Below, one piece after another: positions 36,601 through 44,150 of a stretch of 64,000 nt of DNA. Position numbers and translations under genes: made by a program. Source of the stretch: Porphyromonas sp. COT-290 OH3588 (GTDB lineage Bacteria; Bacteroidota; Bacteroidia; Bacteroidales; Porphyromonadaceae). The DNA lies in assembly GCF_000769075.1 (NCBI RefSeq), contig NZ_JRFC01000033.1, forward strand, positions 40,506 through 104,505, read 5' to 3'. The notes beneath the pieces are model-generated. The model made no database searches and was not told where the DNA came from. It saw only the letters and a list, made by a program, of their open reading frames with translations. The first letter of the stretch is position 1; every line of letters starts with the position of its first letter.

Positions 36601-36808
36601 CGCCACTCTGCGTCCCTTTGATTTGGAGCGTTGCTCCGACGATAGCGCCATTGGCATCGTACACATAGCCGCTAAGTGTGCCTTTGCTCTGTTGGGCTTG
36701 TAGGGCTATGGCCTGCGTGCTCCCAGCTGTGTCTGCCGCCTGTCCCTGCGCACAGGTCAAAGCGGCCAATAGAAGCAGGGCGCTAGTTTTTTGGAGATTA
36801 TTAGACAT
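33635..36808 (-). CDS. SusC/RagA-family TonB-dependent outer-membrane transporter
   Basis: A 1057-residue outer-membrane barrel for TonB-driven import. After the signal peptide there is a carboxypeptidase-D-like plug extension (GTLSGYVYDANGAIVGATLQ), then the TonB box region (KEVVVTALGIKREKKALGYA) and the plug signature (SVLKGASAAALYGARAGNGV then ILITTK). The 22-strand barrel ends in an aromatic residue (SFLFNVTLGF), as required for BAM insertion. With SusD it forms a classical SusCD pair. A -7 box lies about 185 bp upstream. Confidence 0.96.
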   Translation of the reverse strand: MSNNLQKTSALLLLAALTCAQGQAADTAGSTQAIALQAQQSKGTLSGYVYDANGAIVGATLQIKGTQSGAVTDANGQFTLHGLKVGDLIEVAYMGYITQTIRFSGQRQLTITLKEDTQALKEVVVTALGIKREKKALGYAVQELKGNEILSSRENNLANALSGKISGLQVIRSGNGPGSSSKIQLRGNTSVTGLNQPLIVVDGIPMDNFTGALNNDIWNPSADLGNGLSDINPEDIASMSVLKGASAAALYGARAGNGVILITTKSGRKQEGLGITLSSTVSAETIFMSPKMQNTFGQGAQGAYNADSGNSWGAKIEGQEYTDWSGKKRNMTHYDNVGNYFDTGINLTESFSLAQQYKSMAIYASMTRMDDRSKIPGATLKRTNFTSRITSMFGMDNRWSVDAKAQYIQAEAANRPIGGRNNANTFTAMYLLPRSLDIRDFSAATKEDGKMLWYGSSQQINPYWMRQYKLNQDTRDRFLLSGSIKYRFAPWLSAEIKGGSDMYFTQYDDKTYSGSSLKNAYRTAQERFFEHNLSFLVSAQQDNILDKWGASATFGGNLMHRQNRFVEIRLEELKVPNLFTVNNGVKPAAPNERISHKKINSLYGTAQLSYDGFLFVDATFRNDWSSTMTKENRSFFYPSLSASWIISEMLNRMNVGTPKWFTYGKLRASYAEVGNDLEPYQLYNTYKIGQSPDTQPTASQNDILFDSNVRSELIKSWEIGAELRLLDNRIGIDLSWYKSNATRQLLNLPVDNLSGYKFRKINAGNIQNMGWEVMLTARPIELANGFSWDMTVNFSSNQNKIIELYKSAGEEVTIYPLGGYDNLQINAVAGGNYGEIWGTTYKRVADKASPYYGKIIVEEGLPAVNSEKEKLGDQQADALLGLGSTLSYKGWALNLLVDARFGGHIFSGTHLLMQSVGTAEATVVNGARDKMIVDGVVLNKEGKYEPNRTEVTPEQYWTAITSKGGNLGIGEFNIYDATNIRLRTLGLSYSFDRSLLKRTPFTQVKLGLSCNNVWMLKSYLNGIDPEAVYATSTNATGFEYASAPTSRSFLFNVTLGF

Positions 36809-36989
36809 AGGTAGATTTGTTAAAAGATTAGTAGTGATTGTGTTTAGCTCATTGCGCTTTCAATTGATTGTTTCGATAGATTTTTAAAAATGATAGTAAG
36901 TGGGTATTTATAAGGGTTAGACAATGGCTAGGGTGTGCCTAGCGTGTAGTGATCTCGGGAGTGAAGACGTCTTTAAGTCTTGATATTCA

Positions 36990-36997
36990 CAAAGGTA
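36990..36997 (-). promoter_or_regulatory. Candidate -7 box for susCD
   Basis: The minus strand reads TACCTTTG, a full consensus match. The resulting leader of about 175 nt is long, and I see no attenuator or riboswitch in it. Confidence 0.45.
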
Positions 36998-37102
36998 AGT
37001 GTTTGTCTGGAGAAAACATAATCTTACGGCTACCGATAAGCAACTTGGTATAGAGTCGATAAGCTGGATCCTTCTCGAGCTCTAGATTGTAGCCCGTCGG
37101 AT

Positions 37103-37526
37103 TTATACATTCGTTTACTTTTCTGTATCATGATTGCGTTGCTTCTGTGTATTCGAGGGGTAAATGAGTAGACCTCGTATTTGCCCTCTAGAGGGCTCCA
37201 GATTGCGTGCTTTGTTCTTTCCGCACTCCGCTCTAGGCGAGTGAGAATAGTTGCCTAAAAAGCTGATTATGTATTAGGTTGTTTTTCAGGTTTTTATCTT
37301 GATTTTTGGGGAGTTCTAGTGTGGTACTAGCGCTTTGGGGAGCATTTCTTCCCATCAATCCTTTCGGATTAGTGGATACATCGGAGGAGGGTAGTCCTAC
37401 GATTCGAATCAATCAGCCCATCAATTTCGTCCAGTCAGACCATTCGCCTTTACGAAGTATTGCATGATTCCATCAAACTCCTTACTATGTCCTTAACACT
37501 CCTTAACTAAAAAGTAGACAAACGAG
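37103..37526 (+). repeat. 424-bp dispersed intergenic repeat, copy 3 (best-preserved plus-strand copy)
   Basis: Block order: TTATACATTCGTTTACTTTT, TATTTGCCCTCTAGAGGGC, CTCTAGGCGAG, GCCTAAAA, TTTCTTCCCATCAATCC, GGATTAGTGGATAC, GCCCATCAATTTCG, and the tail CCTTAACACTCCTTAACT followed by AAAAAGTAGACAAACGAG. The two ends are imperfect inverted repeats: the left CGTTTACTTTT resembles the complement of the right end, CGTTTGTCTACTTTTTAG. There is no ORF of note. It lies directly upstream of the ssrA promoter. Confidence 0.85.
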
Positions 37527-37602
37527 TGGGGTAGTTTGGCTCCGCTTCCCCTAGTGTCACAGATGCTAGATGCTGCTTATTAGGGAAGTAAGGGACGTCG
37601 CA

Positions 37603-37634
37603 TTTGCTAAGATGTGCAGAAATGAGTAACTTTG
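37603..37634 (+). promoter_or_regulatory. Promoter of ssrA
   Basis: TTTG, a 20-bp spacer and TAACTTTG give both elements of the Bacteroidota consensus. Transcription would start a few bases ahead of the mature tmRNA. Confidence 0.7.
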
Positions 37635-37648
37635 CGCCTGCAAACTAT

Positions 37649-38053
37649 GGGGATGAATTGGCTTTGACAGCGCGACGAAGTGGTTTGTAAGCATGTAGTG
37701 CGTGGGTGCCCAGCACTATAATCTCGGACATCGAACAATTTAGTTGGCGAAAACAATTACGCTCTTGCTGCGTAGTCGAAGTATAGTAGACTAACCGCTT
37801 AATCGCTGCATGGATGCGGCGACAAGACATCACTCAGAGAGCCCCCGTCCCGAGGCGAGCTGGTTATAGTGGTGCCGGAAATTCGGGAATCGCTCACGAG
37901 ATGCCCTCTGTCGTGAGTCAGATTTAGGGGATAAGGAGTTTGGCTGGTCGTTTCTGCCGCACCTGACTCTCGAAAATCTCAAGAGAAACTAAACATGTAG
38001 AAAGCAAATTAGTTCCGTGTTTGGACCGGGGTTCAACCCCCCGCATCTCCACA
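37649..38053 (+). ncRNA. ssrA: Transfer-messenger RNA (tmRNA)
   Basis: Rescues stalled ribosomes by adding a degradation tag. The tRNA-like ends pair: GGGGATG (5') with CATCTCC (3'), including a G3-U70 pair that marks alanylation. The T-arm is GGACCGGGGTTCAACCCCCC in form. The tag frame (37746-37775) reads GENNYALAA then stop, so the full tag with the charged Ala is AGENNYALAA, matching Bacteroidota tags. CCA is not encoded. The RNA length of about 405 nt is normal. Confidence 0.95.
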
Positions 38054-38339
38054 CAGACTGGCAAGAGGTTGCAGCGAGCTCGTATGCTCACTGCGGCCTT
38101 TTGCCTTTTTTGGGTATCTCTGCGCTTGGCTATTCGCTAGCCAAGTTGTCGTGCGTGACTTGAGTTTAGTTGTGGGTATGCACGAGGCGTAAAAGTTATT
38201 TTTGCCGATGATGGGGGTAAATTAGGAGTGTCGCGACTAACCTGCTGGTAACTAGGATAGAATGTGGTGTTATTAGGCAGGGGAGAGCAGAGGAGTGTGT
38301 GTGATAGCCCGAGAAGTGCATCAGAAATATCAAGAAAGA

Positions 38340-38370
38340 TTTGGAGGTTTGAGAAAATGTTGTACCTTTG
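38340..38370 (+). promoter_or_regulatory. Promoter of the tRNA-Ser/tRNA-Phe unit
   Basis: TTTG, a 19-bp spacer and TACCTTTG match the Bacteroidota consensus in sequence and spacing. It lies 30 bp before tRNA-Ser. Confidence 0.7.
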
Positions 38371-38400
38371 CAATCGAAAAGTTAAGGCAAGCCCTTGATC

Positions 38401-38487
38401 GGAAGTGTGGGTGAGTGGCTGAAACCAGCAGTTTGCTAAACTGCCGTACGGGCAACCGTACCACGAGTTCGAATCTCGTCGCTTCCG
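38401..38487 (+). tRNA. tRNA-Ser (anticodon GCT)
   Basis: An 87-nt class II tRNA. The acceptor GGAAGTG pairs with CGCTTCC (one G-U pair), and the anticodon loop TTGCTAA reads GCT for AGC/AGU. It has a long variable arm (CCGTACGGGCAACCGTACC) and a normal T-arm (CGAGTTCGAATCTCG). CCA is not encoded. Confidence 0.96.
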
Positions 38488-38502
38488 CTTTTCAAAAACT
38501 AA

Positions 38503-38575
<73 letters not shown>

Positions 38576-38578
38576 CGA

Positions 38579-38609
38579 AAGCGTTACTATACAGTAACGC
38601 TTTTTTTGT
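38579..38609 (+). terminator. Terminator after tRNA-Phe
   Basis: A 10-bp stem built on GCGTTACT/AGTAACGC with a 4-nt loop is followed by seven T residues. The 290 bp beyond it to the next hairpin hold nothing I can identify. Confidence 0.88.
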
Positions 38610-38893
38610 GTTTTTAGGTGTCAATCAAGCGGTTGCCATACTTCTGATGCTAAAGTGAACGGGTCTAGAATGATGATTTATGGGGAATTTATGTTACCCT
38701 TTTGTCCCCTATTTATCTTACGTGTCTTTGACCCGATCCTGATTGTAGCTTAGGTAATGGCATAGTTTGAGGCGTATTGGGGCGGTCTACTCTTGATCTA
38801 AGGTACATATGTTGGCGGAAGGCCTGTATGTGGTTTGTCAGATGTCAGTGGATTTGAGGCTAGAATAGATGATGGCTAGTGACGAAAATAGTT

Positions 38894-38933
38894 TAGGGGC
38901 TATGGAGGAATACACGTTCCTCCATAGCCCCTA
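38894..38933 (-). terminator. Terminator after the T9SS cargo gene
   Basis: A 17-bp perfect stem (TAGGGGCTATGGAGGAA and its complement) with a 6-nt loop, followed on the minus strand by AACTATTTT. Confidence 0.75.
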
Positions 38934-38966
38934 GGCTATTGTTGGGCGGATTGCTCTACGTTAGTA

Positions 38967-41879
38967 TTACAGTTTTATGGTCTGCTTAGAGCCATCTGTG
39001 TAGGTTAGGCGTAGGACGATGCGCTGCGTCTGTGCGGATACATTCAGTACGAGCTCATCTGCTGGGCCATGAGCTGCAGATATCAGTTGGCCAGAAAGGC
39101 TATATGCCTCGGCTAGAAGTAAGCTAGGAGCCGATACTACCACTTCATTGCCTCGGCGATAGGTGTAGGCGTTGGGCTTGACCTCTTCCGTCGGTAGGAT
39201 TTGCTGCTCCGTTTTGGGCGTAGCGAAGAGTCGCACTTCTAGGTTCTGTCCTCCACGTGTAGAGAGGAATAGGCGTGTACCGTAGTCACGAGGCTTACTT
39301 GCTAGCTTTTGACGGTCAATAGATACCGATAACGTACCACCTGTGGCAGGTAGAGTGGGCTTATCTAGCTTGAAGACCTGTGGGCTATTATTGGCCGATA
39401 TCATCATCGTGCGTACGCTCTCACGTGCGTTCTTTGTCGTTACCTCTAGATCGAGAGGGCTAGATTGCAGCTCAAAGAAAGCTAGGAGCTTCTTGTCCAC
39501 GCTGATTACGGCGTTGTCCTCCCGGCCCCAACTGAAGTCATCGAGCAGATATACGGTGCTCGTTTCGTTCGCTCCCAGTGGAGATTGGAGTGCGAAGATG
39601 ACGACAAACTCCTTTAGGTTGTCCAAGCCTTCGTATTCGTTGAGCTTGAGCAAGTAGTCGTACCAGACACGTTCGTTGAGTTTGCCTCCGGGGGTAATCT
39701 GTTCGATAGGCAGGAGTAGTACCTGACCAATTTTACCACCCTGCACTGGTGCTATGTAGACGAAGAATTTATCTTGCTCGAGAGCCGTTTGCTTGAATAG
39801 GCGGAATGTTAGTTCCTTCGTCTTCGCCTCTTCGTAGCTCAGCAGAGGGGATACGAGGAATGCCGTTAGCTCTTGCTCTCCTTGAGGAGTAGCCTTGTAG
39901 AGTGTTACCTTGGCTACATCTTCGTCGTTGAGTGTGCCAGAGTCTTGCATGCGCTGCTGATACGATACCCAAGGGCGATTGCCTGCGAAAGCGAGGTTAC
40001 GCCAGCCGTCGATAGAGAGAGCACCATGGTGTAACTCGTTGTCGAAGCTCTCCACGAGGCGTGCTTGTGCTTTGTCTTTGGAGAAGTCTACTAGATCAAC
40101 AAGGGAGCTGTGCGTGAGGCGTCCGCTTGCGGGTGATGGCTCGATGCCAACTTCGGTGATGGAGAATACGCCCTCGGCAGAACCTGAGTTCGTACGTACG
40201 AGGCGGAAGGTTGTAGGTTGGTGCGAATTGACAGTGTAGGTCTGCTCCTTGTCTGCTTTGACGGCTTTAGGTTCGCCGACACGTTGCCAAGATCCTCCAT
40301 GGTCGTAGCTTACTTCAAGTGCTAGCATAGCATTGTCTGCTGCGTATGCGCCAGCCTTAACCTTGATAGAAGCGATACCATTGGGGAAGTCCTCGCTGTA
40401 GATTAACCCATCGGAGAAGCCGCCTTCGTAGCGTAGCTCTGCTGCATCGCCGTAGAAGAAGATTTCTTGAGTCTCGCCGTCGTAGATCGAGTTGTTGCGC
40501 ATCGTCCAGATGCCTTTGTCGAACCAGTAGTAGCCCAGTGCCTCCATATCGGAGTAGCGTGTGTTGCTTGCATTGGGGAACTTTCGCTTGGAGAATTTCT
40601 CGCGCCAGCCAGCCTCGCCTTGCTTCACGATACCCTTGAGAGGAATGCGCTTAGTTTGGAACATAGGAGATGAAATCACGAGATGCGCCTCCGTAGTACC
40701 TACCTTGGAGCTTCTGAACCCGATATTAACTTTGGTGTCATTGACGCCAATATGTAGGTTGAGATTAGGAAATTCCTTTTCAAAGTAAGGAACGTTGGTC
40801 CGGTTGATCGTGAAGCCTTGCCCCGATGGTTCGATAGCTATCTTGACCTCGTCAATCATATTCTCGAAGTCTAATTCGATCTCTTGGGATACGTTGCCCG
40901 GAGCGCCTAGGTTGTAGACAAAGTCTGCAATAGGCTGTGGCTTGACCGTAACGCTGGGTGGATTCTTGGGGTCGATTGAGTAGACTTGTAGAGGGATGTT
41001 GATTTTCTGACCAGCACCATTGTCGATGCTCGCTTGTGAGTGTTGACTGCCACGAGGTACTTTGCCTGCTGTCGTTGGCTTGCAGGTAATGGCAAGATCT
41101 ACCACATGACTACCACTGCCAATTTGCTCAAGGTTTGTTGAGAAAGGGATCCCCTCCGTCAGCTCAATCTTGCGTGCTGTCTGCTGATTGTAGCTCTGCA
41201 CAACATAGTTTTGCGTCAGACTCTTGCCAACCTCTACCTCAATGAAGCGAGTGACCTGAGGCAGTACGCTCACGAATGGAGTAGGGTTGTCCTGCTTACG
41301 GAAGCTAAAGTCGTCTAGGCGAATGTTGCTCTGCTTATTAACTTCGATAGCAAAGCGGAAGCGCTTAGCACCCTCTGGGAGTCTTGCACGGAAGCGCAGA
41401 GTACCCCAGCTGCGCATATGTGAGAACCAGAGCTTATCGTTGTTGATGAACTTCTTTTCGCTCTCGGTTGTAATCTCCTTGCCCGAAGCGTCTAGCCACT
41501 TCATTGCCAAGCGAAGTGCGCCCTCTTCTTTGGACCCAAGCTCAACAGAGTAGTGTAGTAGGCCCTCGAACTCATCGCCTGTCTTGTAGTCGCTGGTTAG
41601 GTCAATGATCTGCTCGAGTAGCCCTAGAGCATCTGTTGTCTGGATCCGTACGGCATGTCCCGTATTGGAGTTGTATGTATCGCGCCCCGATAGCTGGGAG
41701 CTTTGACCTACAACGGTCCATTTCGTTGGCTTATCGCCATTAAACTCATATAGGAATTCGTCCTTGAGTAGCTCGGGGTTGGTGTTCTCCCCCGGGTCTT
41801 GCCCTTGCTGAGCATCTAGGGCCAGTGGTGATAGGATTAATATCGCTATCAGCCACAAGTAGGTGTGAAATCTCTTCAT
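38967..41879 (-). CDS. Large secreted protein, probable T9SS cargo with C-terminal sorting domain
   Basis: A 970-residue exported protein. The signal peptide (LWLIAILILSPLALDA) ends before QQGQDPG. The region from about 25 to 190 is jelly-roll-like (FLYEFNGDKPTKWTVVG), and a related beta segment recurs near residue 595 (VESFDNELHHGALSIDGW), resembling the choice-of-anchor/MAM-like modules of Bacteroidota. The last 80 residues (RRGNEVVVSAP, EAYSLSGQLISAA, IVLRLTYTDGSKQTIKL) have the pattern of a T9SS type A sorting domain, ending in a Lys-rich strand. No peptidase or glycosidase active site is visible. The ATG three codons into the open frame places the signal at the N-terminus. Function unknown; adhesin or surface structural role possible. 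Confidence 0.78.
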   Translation of the reverse strand: MKRFHTYLWLIAILILSPLALDAQQGQDPGENTNPELLKDEFLYEFNGDKPTKWTVVGQSSQLSGRDTYNSNTGHAVRIQTTDALGLLEQIIDLTSDYKTGDEFEGLLHYSVELGSKEEGALRLAMKWLDASGKEITTESEKKFINNDKLWFSHMRSWGTLRFRARLPEGAKRFRFAIEVNKQSNIRLDDFSFRKQDNPTPFVSVLPQVTRFIEVEVGKSLTQNYVVQSYNQQTARKIELTEGIPFSTNLEQIGSGSHVVDLAITCKPTTAGKVPRGSQHSQASIDNGAGQKINIPLQVYSIDPKNPPSVTVKPQPIADFVYNLGAPGNVSQEIELDFENMIDEVKIAIEPSGQGFTINRTNVPYFEKEFPNLNLHIGVNDTKVNIGFRSSKVGTTEAHLVISSPMFQTKRIPLKGIVKQGEAGWREKFSKRKFPNASNTRYSDMEALGYYWFDKGIWTMRNNSIYDGETQEIFFYGDAAELRYEGGFSDGLIYSEDFPNGIASIKVKAGAYAADNAMLALEVSYDHGGSWQRVGEPKAVKADKEQTYTVNSHQPTTFRLVRTNSGSAEGVFSITEVGIEPSPASGRLTHSSLVDLVDFSKDKAQARLVESFDNELHHGALSIDGWRNLAFAGNRPWVSYQQRMQDSGTLNDEDVAKVTLYKATPQGEQELTAFLVSPLLSYEEAKTKELTFRLFKQTALEQDKFFVYIAPVQGGKIGQVLLLPIEQITPGGKLNERVWYDYLLKLNEYEGLDNLKEFVVIFALQSPLGANETSTVYLLDDFSWGREDNAVISVDKKLLAFFELQSSPLDLEVTTKNARESVRTMMISANNSPQVFKLDKPTLPATGGTLSVSIDRQKLASKPRDYGTRLFLSTRGGQNLEVRLFATPKTEQQILPTEEVKPNAYTYRRGNEVVVSAPSLLLAEAYSLSGQLISAAHGPADELVLNVSAQTQRIVLRLTYTDGSKQTIKL

Positions 41880-41978
41880 AACCTTCACTTGATTTGTTTA
41901 TGGTGAATACTTTGAATAATACAATGCTTCGACAAAGAAAGTCAAATTGATATAATGAAACGATAAAACTAACTAATT

Positions 41979-42023
41979 ATATTGATAGATTAAGTGAATA
42001 ACCATATTGATAAACTAAGTGAA
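41979..42023. repeat. Pair of 20-bp direct repeats between divergent genes
   Basis: Two near-identical units built on ATATTGATA and TAAGTGAA are spaced 25 bp start to start, between the leftward T9SS cargo gene and the rightward barrel gene. The spacing of about 2.5 helical turns would suit a DNA-binding regulator, but this is only suggestive. Confidence 0.35.
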
Positions 42024-42063
42024 ATTTATGTTTTACGTGCGTGTTATTCTATCTGATTGTCTC

Positions 42064-42071
42064 TACCTTTG
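42064..42071 (+). promoter_or_regulatory. Candidate -7 box for the 189-residue barrel-like gene
   Basis: TACCTTTG is a full match and lies 22 bp before the ATG; a -33 TTTG is absent at standard spacing. Confidence 0.4.
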
Positions 42072-42093
42072 ACTAGTTTATCTGTTCTATCCT

Positions 42094-42663
42094 ATGCTAC
42101 GCTCTAGCTTGATCGCTATCTGTTTTCTCTTTTCCCTGACGATCGCTCGAGGTCAAGACAATGTTGGGCTCCGTTTGTTTGGCCTAAGTATTCACCCACA
42201 CTCCGAGGCAGAGAATGCAGCGATTATGCCTCTTAGACTAGATCCTCAAGCCTATCTAGTGCAGAATCTAGGTGCGATCCTCTCCTACGAAAAGGCTATC
42301 TATCGGGATATTTTTACCTCCAAGCTGGCCTTAGCTCTCTACTCAGACTGTGCGGCTCGTCTAGGTGGATTTATTCATATAGGCCTTAGAGGACGGGTGT
42401 TCAAAGTAGGGCAGCATAGCCTCTATGGAGGACTAGGCCCTACATTGATCTTCCGTCGAAACTGGCTAGAGCTAGAAGGCTACAAGGATCAGAAGCTCTT
42501 CAAGGGGGCGAAGGGTGATTGCTTCCAGTATTTATTCCTCTGGTATGGAGGTGAGTTTGACTACCGCTACCAAATCAACCAACGCCTTGATGCAGTCGTT
42601 AGCCTAATCCCGGGTTACCCAGACCTCATCAGCCTATCAATCGGCATCAACTATCGACTATAA
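42094..42663 (+). CDS. Exported outer-membrane-like protein, unknown function
   Basis: I do not recognise a named family. The 189-residue product has a signal peptide (SLIAICFLFSLTIARG). The mature part has alternating beta-strand character with many Tyr and Gly (LAALYSDCAARLGGFIHIGL-like segments, HSLYGGLGPTLIFRRNWLEL, YRYQINQRLDAVVSLIPGYP), ending SLSIGINYRL with an alternating pattern. This suggests a small outer-membrane beta-barrel. It is divergent from the T9SS cargo gene and convergent with the ROK gene. Confidence 0.7.
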   Translation: MLRSSLIAICFLFSLTIARGQDNVGLRLFGLSIHPHSEAENAAIMPLRLDPQAYLVQNLGAILSYEKAIYRDIFTSKLALALYSDCAARLGGFIHIGLRGRVFKVGQHSLYGGLGPTLIFRRNWLELEGYKDQKLFKGAKGDCFQYLFLWYGGEFDYRYQINQRLDAVVSLIPGYPDLISLSIGINYRL

Positions 42664-42781
42664 GTAATGTGCAATGTCGGTGTGGCATAATGCACAAACT
42701 GCAGTGTTGCTTGCGACATTCGGGTTCCCTTTAGCCTCAGTCTTAGCGCCTTGCATTTTGCGCATTCTGAAACACCTTAAA

Positions 42782-42821
42782 AAGGGGCTGTGGCAAAATT
42801 TATATTTTGCCACAGCCCCTT
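42782..42821. terminator. Bidirectional terminator between barrel-like and ROK genes
   Basis: Perfect 18-bp arms (AAGGGGCTGTGGCAAAAT and its complement) with a TTAT loop between convergent genes. Confidence 0.88.
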
Positions 42822-42871
42822 AACTTATATACCCTCGGGCAACTAGTGTACCCAGAGGTTATGCTAGAGAT

Positions 42872-44083
42872 CTATGAGAAGCGACGGCTGCGGGCGAGCA
42901 TACAAGCCCCCACTACACCTGCCTTCTCTCCAAGAATTGCCGTTACAATCTCAGTATCCTTATTAACTAGATTGAGCGAATACATACGCACGACCGTTTG
43001 CACAGCCTGAGTGAGGTATTCTCCCGTTAGGCTGAGCGATCCGCCGATGATCACTAGTTCTGGGTTGAAGATGTTGATTAGACTGGCAATTTGTTTGCCG
43101 AGCTTGGTGCCTATATCGCTCAAGATCTCCAAGCAGAGGATATCTTCTTGTATTGCCGCTTGTATGATGTCATTCATTGTGATAGGTTCACGGCTGAGCA
43201 CTCTCTGTGAGAGGATAGAGCTCTGTCCCTCTCTGATGCGCTCGAGTAGCATTCGGTGCATGGCCTGTCCGCTGACTTCCGTTTCTAGACACCCCTTCTT
43301 GCCACAGTGGCAGAGGATCTGATTCTCGTAGTTGCTGATGTGGCCAAACTCTCCGCTGAAGCCAGACTTGCCGAGATAGACCTTACCTCCTAGGATAATG
43401 CCTAGCCCAATCCCCCAGCTAACGTTGATATAGAGGACATTCTGGCAGTCCTTGCCGCTGGCGCAGCCCTGCGTGTACTCACCATAGGCCATACCTCGTG
43501 TATCATTGTCGATAGATACGCTCAGGCCGATCCGCTTGGAGATTTGGTCTGCGAGCGGATAGTCCATTGTGAAGTTGAAGAACGTGTAGCTGAAGCCTGT
43601 CTCGGGGTTGATGCGTCCCGGCAGGTTGATATTGACGTTGAGGATATCACGCTTGTTGAGCCCAGACTGCCCAATGAAGTCGAGAATGGTTTGGCATAGC
43701 TCGTCCAAGCTCTCGGGCGTGCTATTGAGCTGATAGGGGATATCGTAGTAGGTCTTCTTCATCTCGCCGACGAAGTCGATGATGCCGATGTTGATGTAGC
43801 TATGTTTGACATCGACCCCCACGAAGTAGCCAGCCTCGGGGTCGAGGCCGTAGAGTAGTGGATAGCGCCCTCCGTGTGTCTCGAGCTTGCCGTAGTCTTT
43901 GATGCAGCGGCTGCTGATCAAATCCCCGATAAACTTGGTTACCGTAGGTACGCTTAGGCTAAGCACCTTAGCCAGTTCTGTAATAGTGGCCGGACCGTTC
44001 TCGATGAAGTGAGAGATGATCTGCCGTTTGATCTGGGCCGCTTTGCCGCCCTGAGCTAATTCTTTGAGAAGTTCTTGATCCAT
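42872..44083 (-). CDS. ROK-family transcriptional regulator/sugar-kinase-like protein
   Basis: A 403-residue NagC/XylR-type protein. Residues about 20-75 form a winged helix (NGPATITELAKVLSLSVPTV and then TKFIGDLISSRCIKD), so it binds DNA. The rest is the ROK sugar-binding fold, with GVDVKHSYINIGIID, the ATP/sugar region NVLYINVSWGIGLGIILGG and the ROK zinc signature CHCGKKGCLETEVSG. The likely ligand is a sugar or amino-sugar phosphate. nagA lies far away in the window, but a link is not shown. The gene stands alone with its own terminator. Confidence 0.9.
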   Translation of the reverse strand: MDQELLKELAQGGKAAQIKRQIISHFIENGPATITELAKVLSLSVPTVTKFIGDLISSRCIKDYGKLETHGGRYPLLYGLDPEAGYFVGVDVKHSYINIGIIDFVGEMKKTYYDIPYQLNSTPESLDELCQTILDFIGQSGLNKRDILNVNINLPGRINPETGFSYTFFNFTMDYPLADQISKRIGLSVSIDNDTRGMAYGEYTQGCASGKDCQNVLYINVSWGIGLGIILGGKVYLGKSGFSGEFGHISNYENQILCHCGKKGCLETEVSGQAMHRMLLERIREGQSSILSQRVLSREPITMNDIIQAAIQEDILCLEILSDIGTKLGKQIASLINIFNPELVIIGGSLSLTGEYLTQAVQTVVRMYSLNLVNKDTEIVTAILGEKAGVVGACMLARSRRFS

Positions 44084-44150
44084 AACGATAAGGCGTTTTA
44101 CCTAATGAAACATTATGTTGTATCTGGTTCTTTAATATTTTGATTGAATC

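Noticed and set aside
37645..37833. Minus-strand ORF over the tmRNA
   Set aside because: The plus strand is the tmRNA with paired ends, a tag frame and its own promoter.
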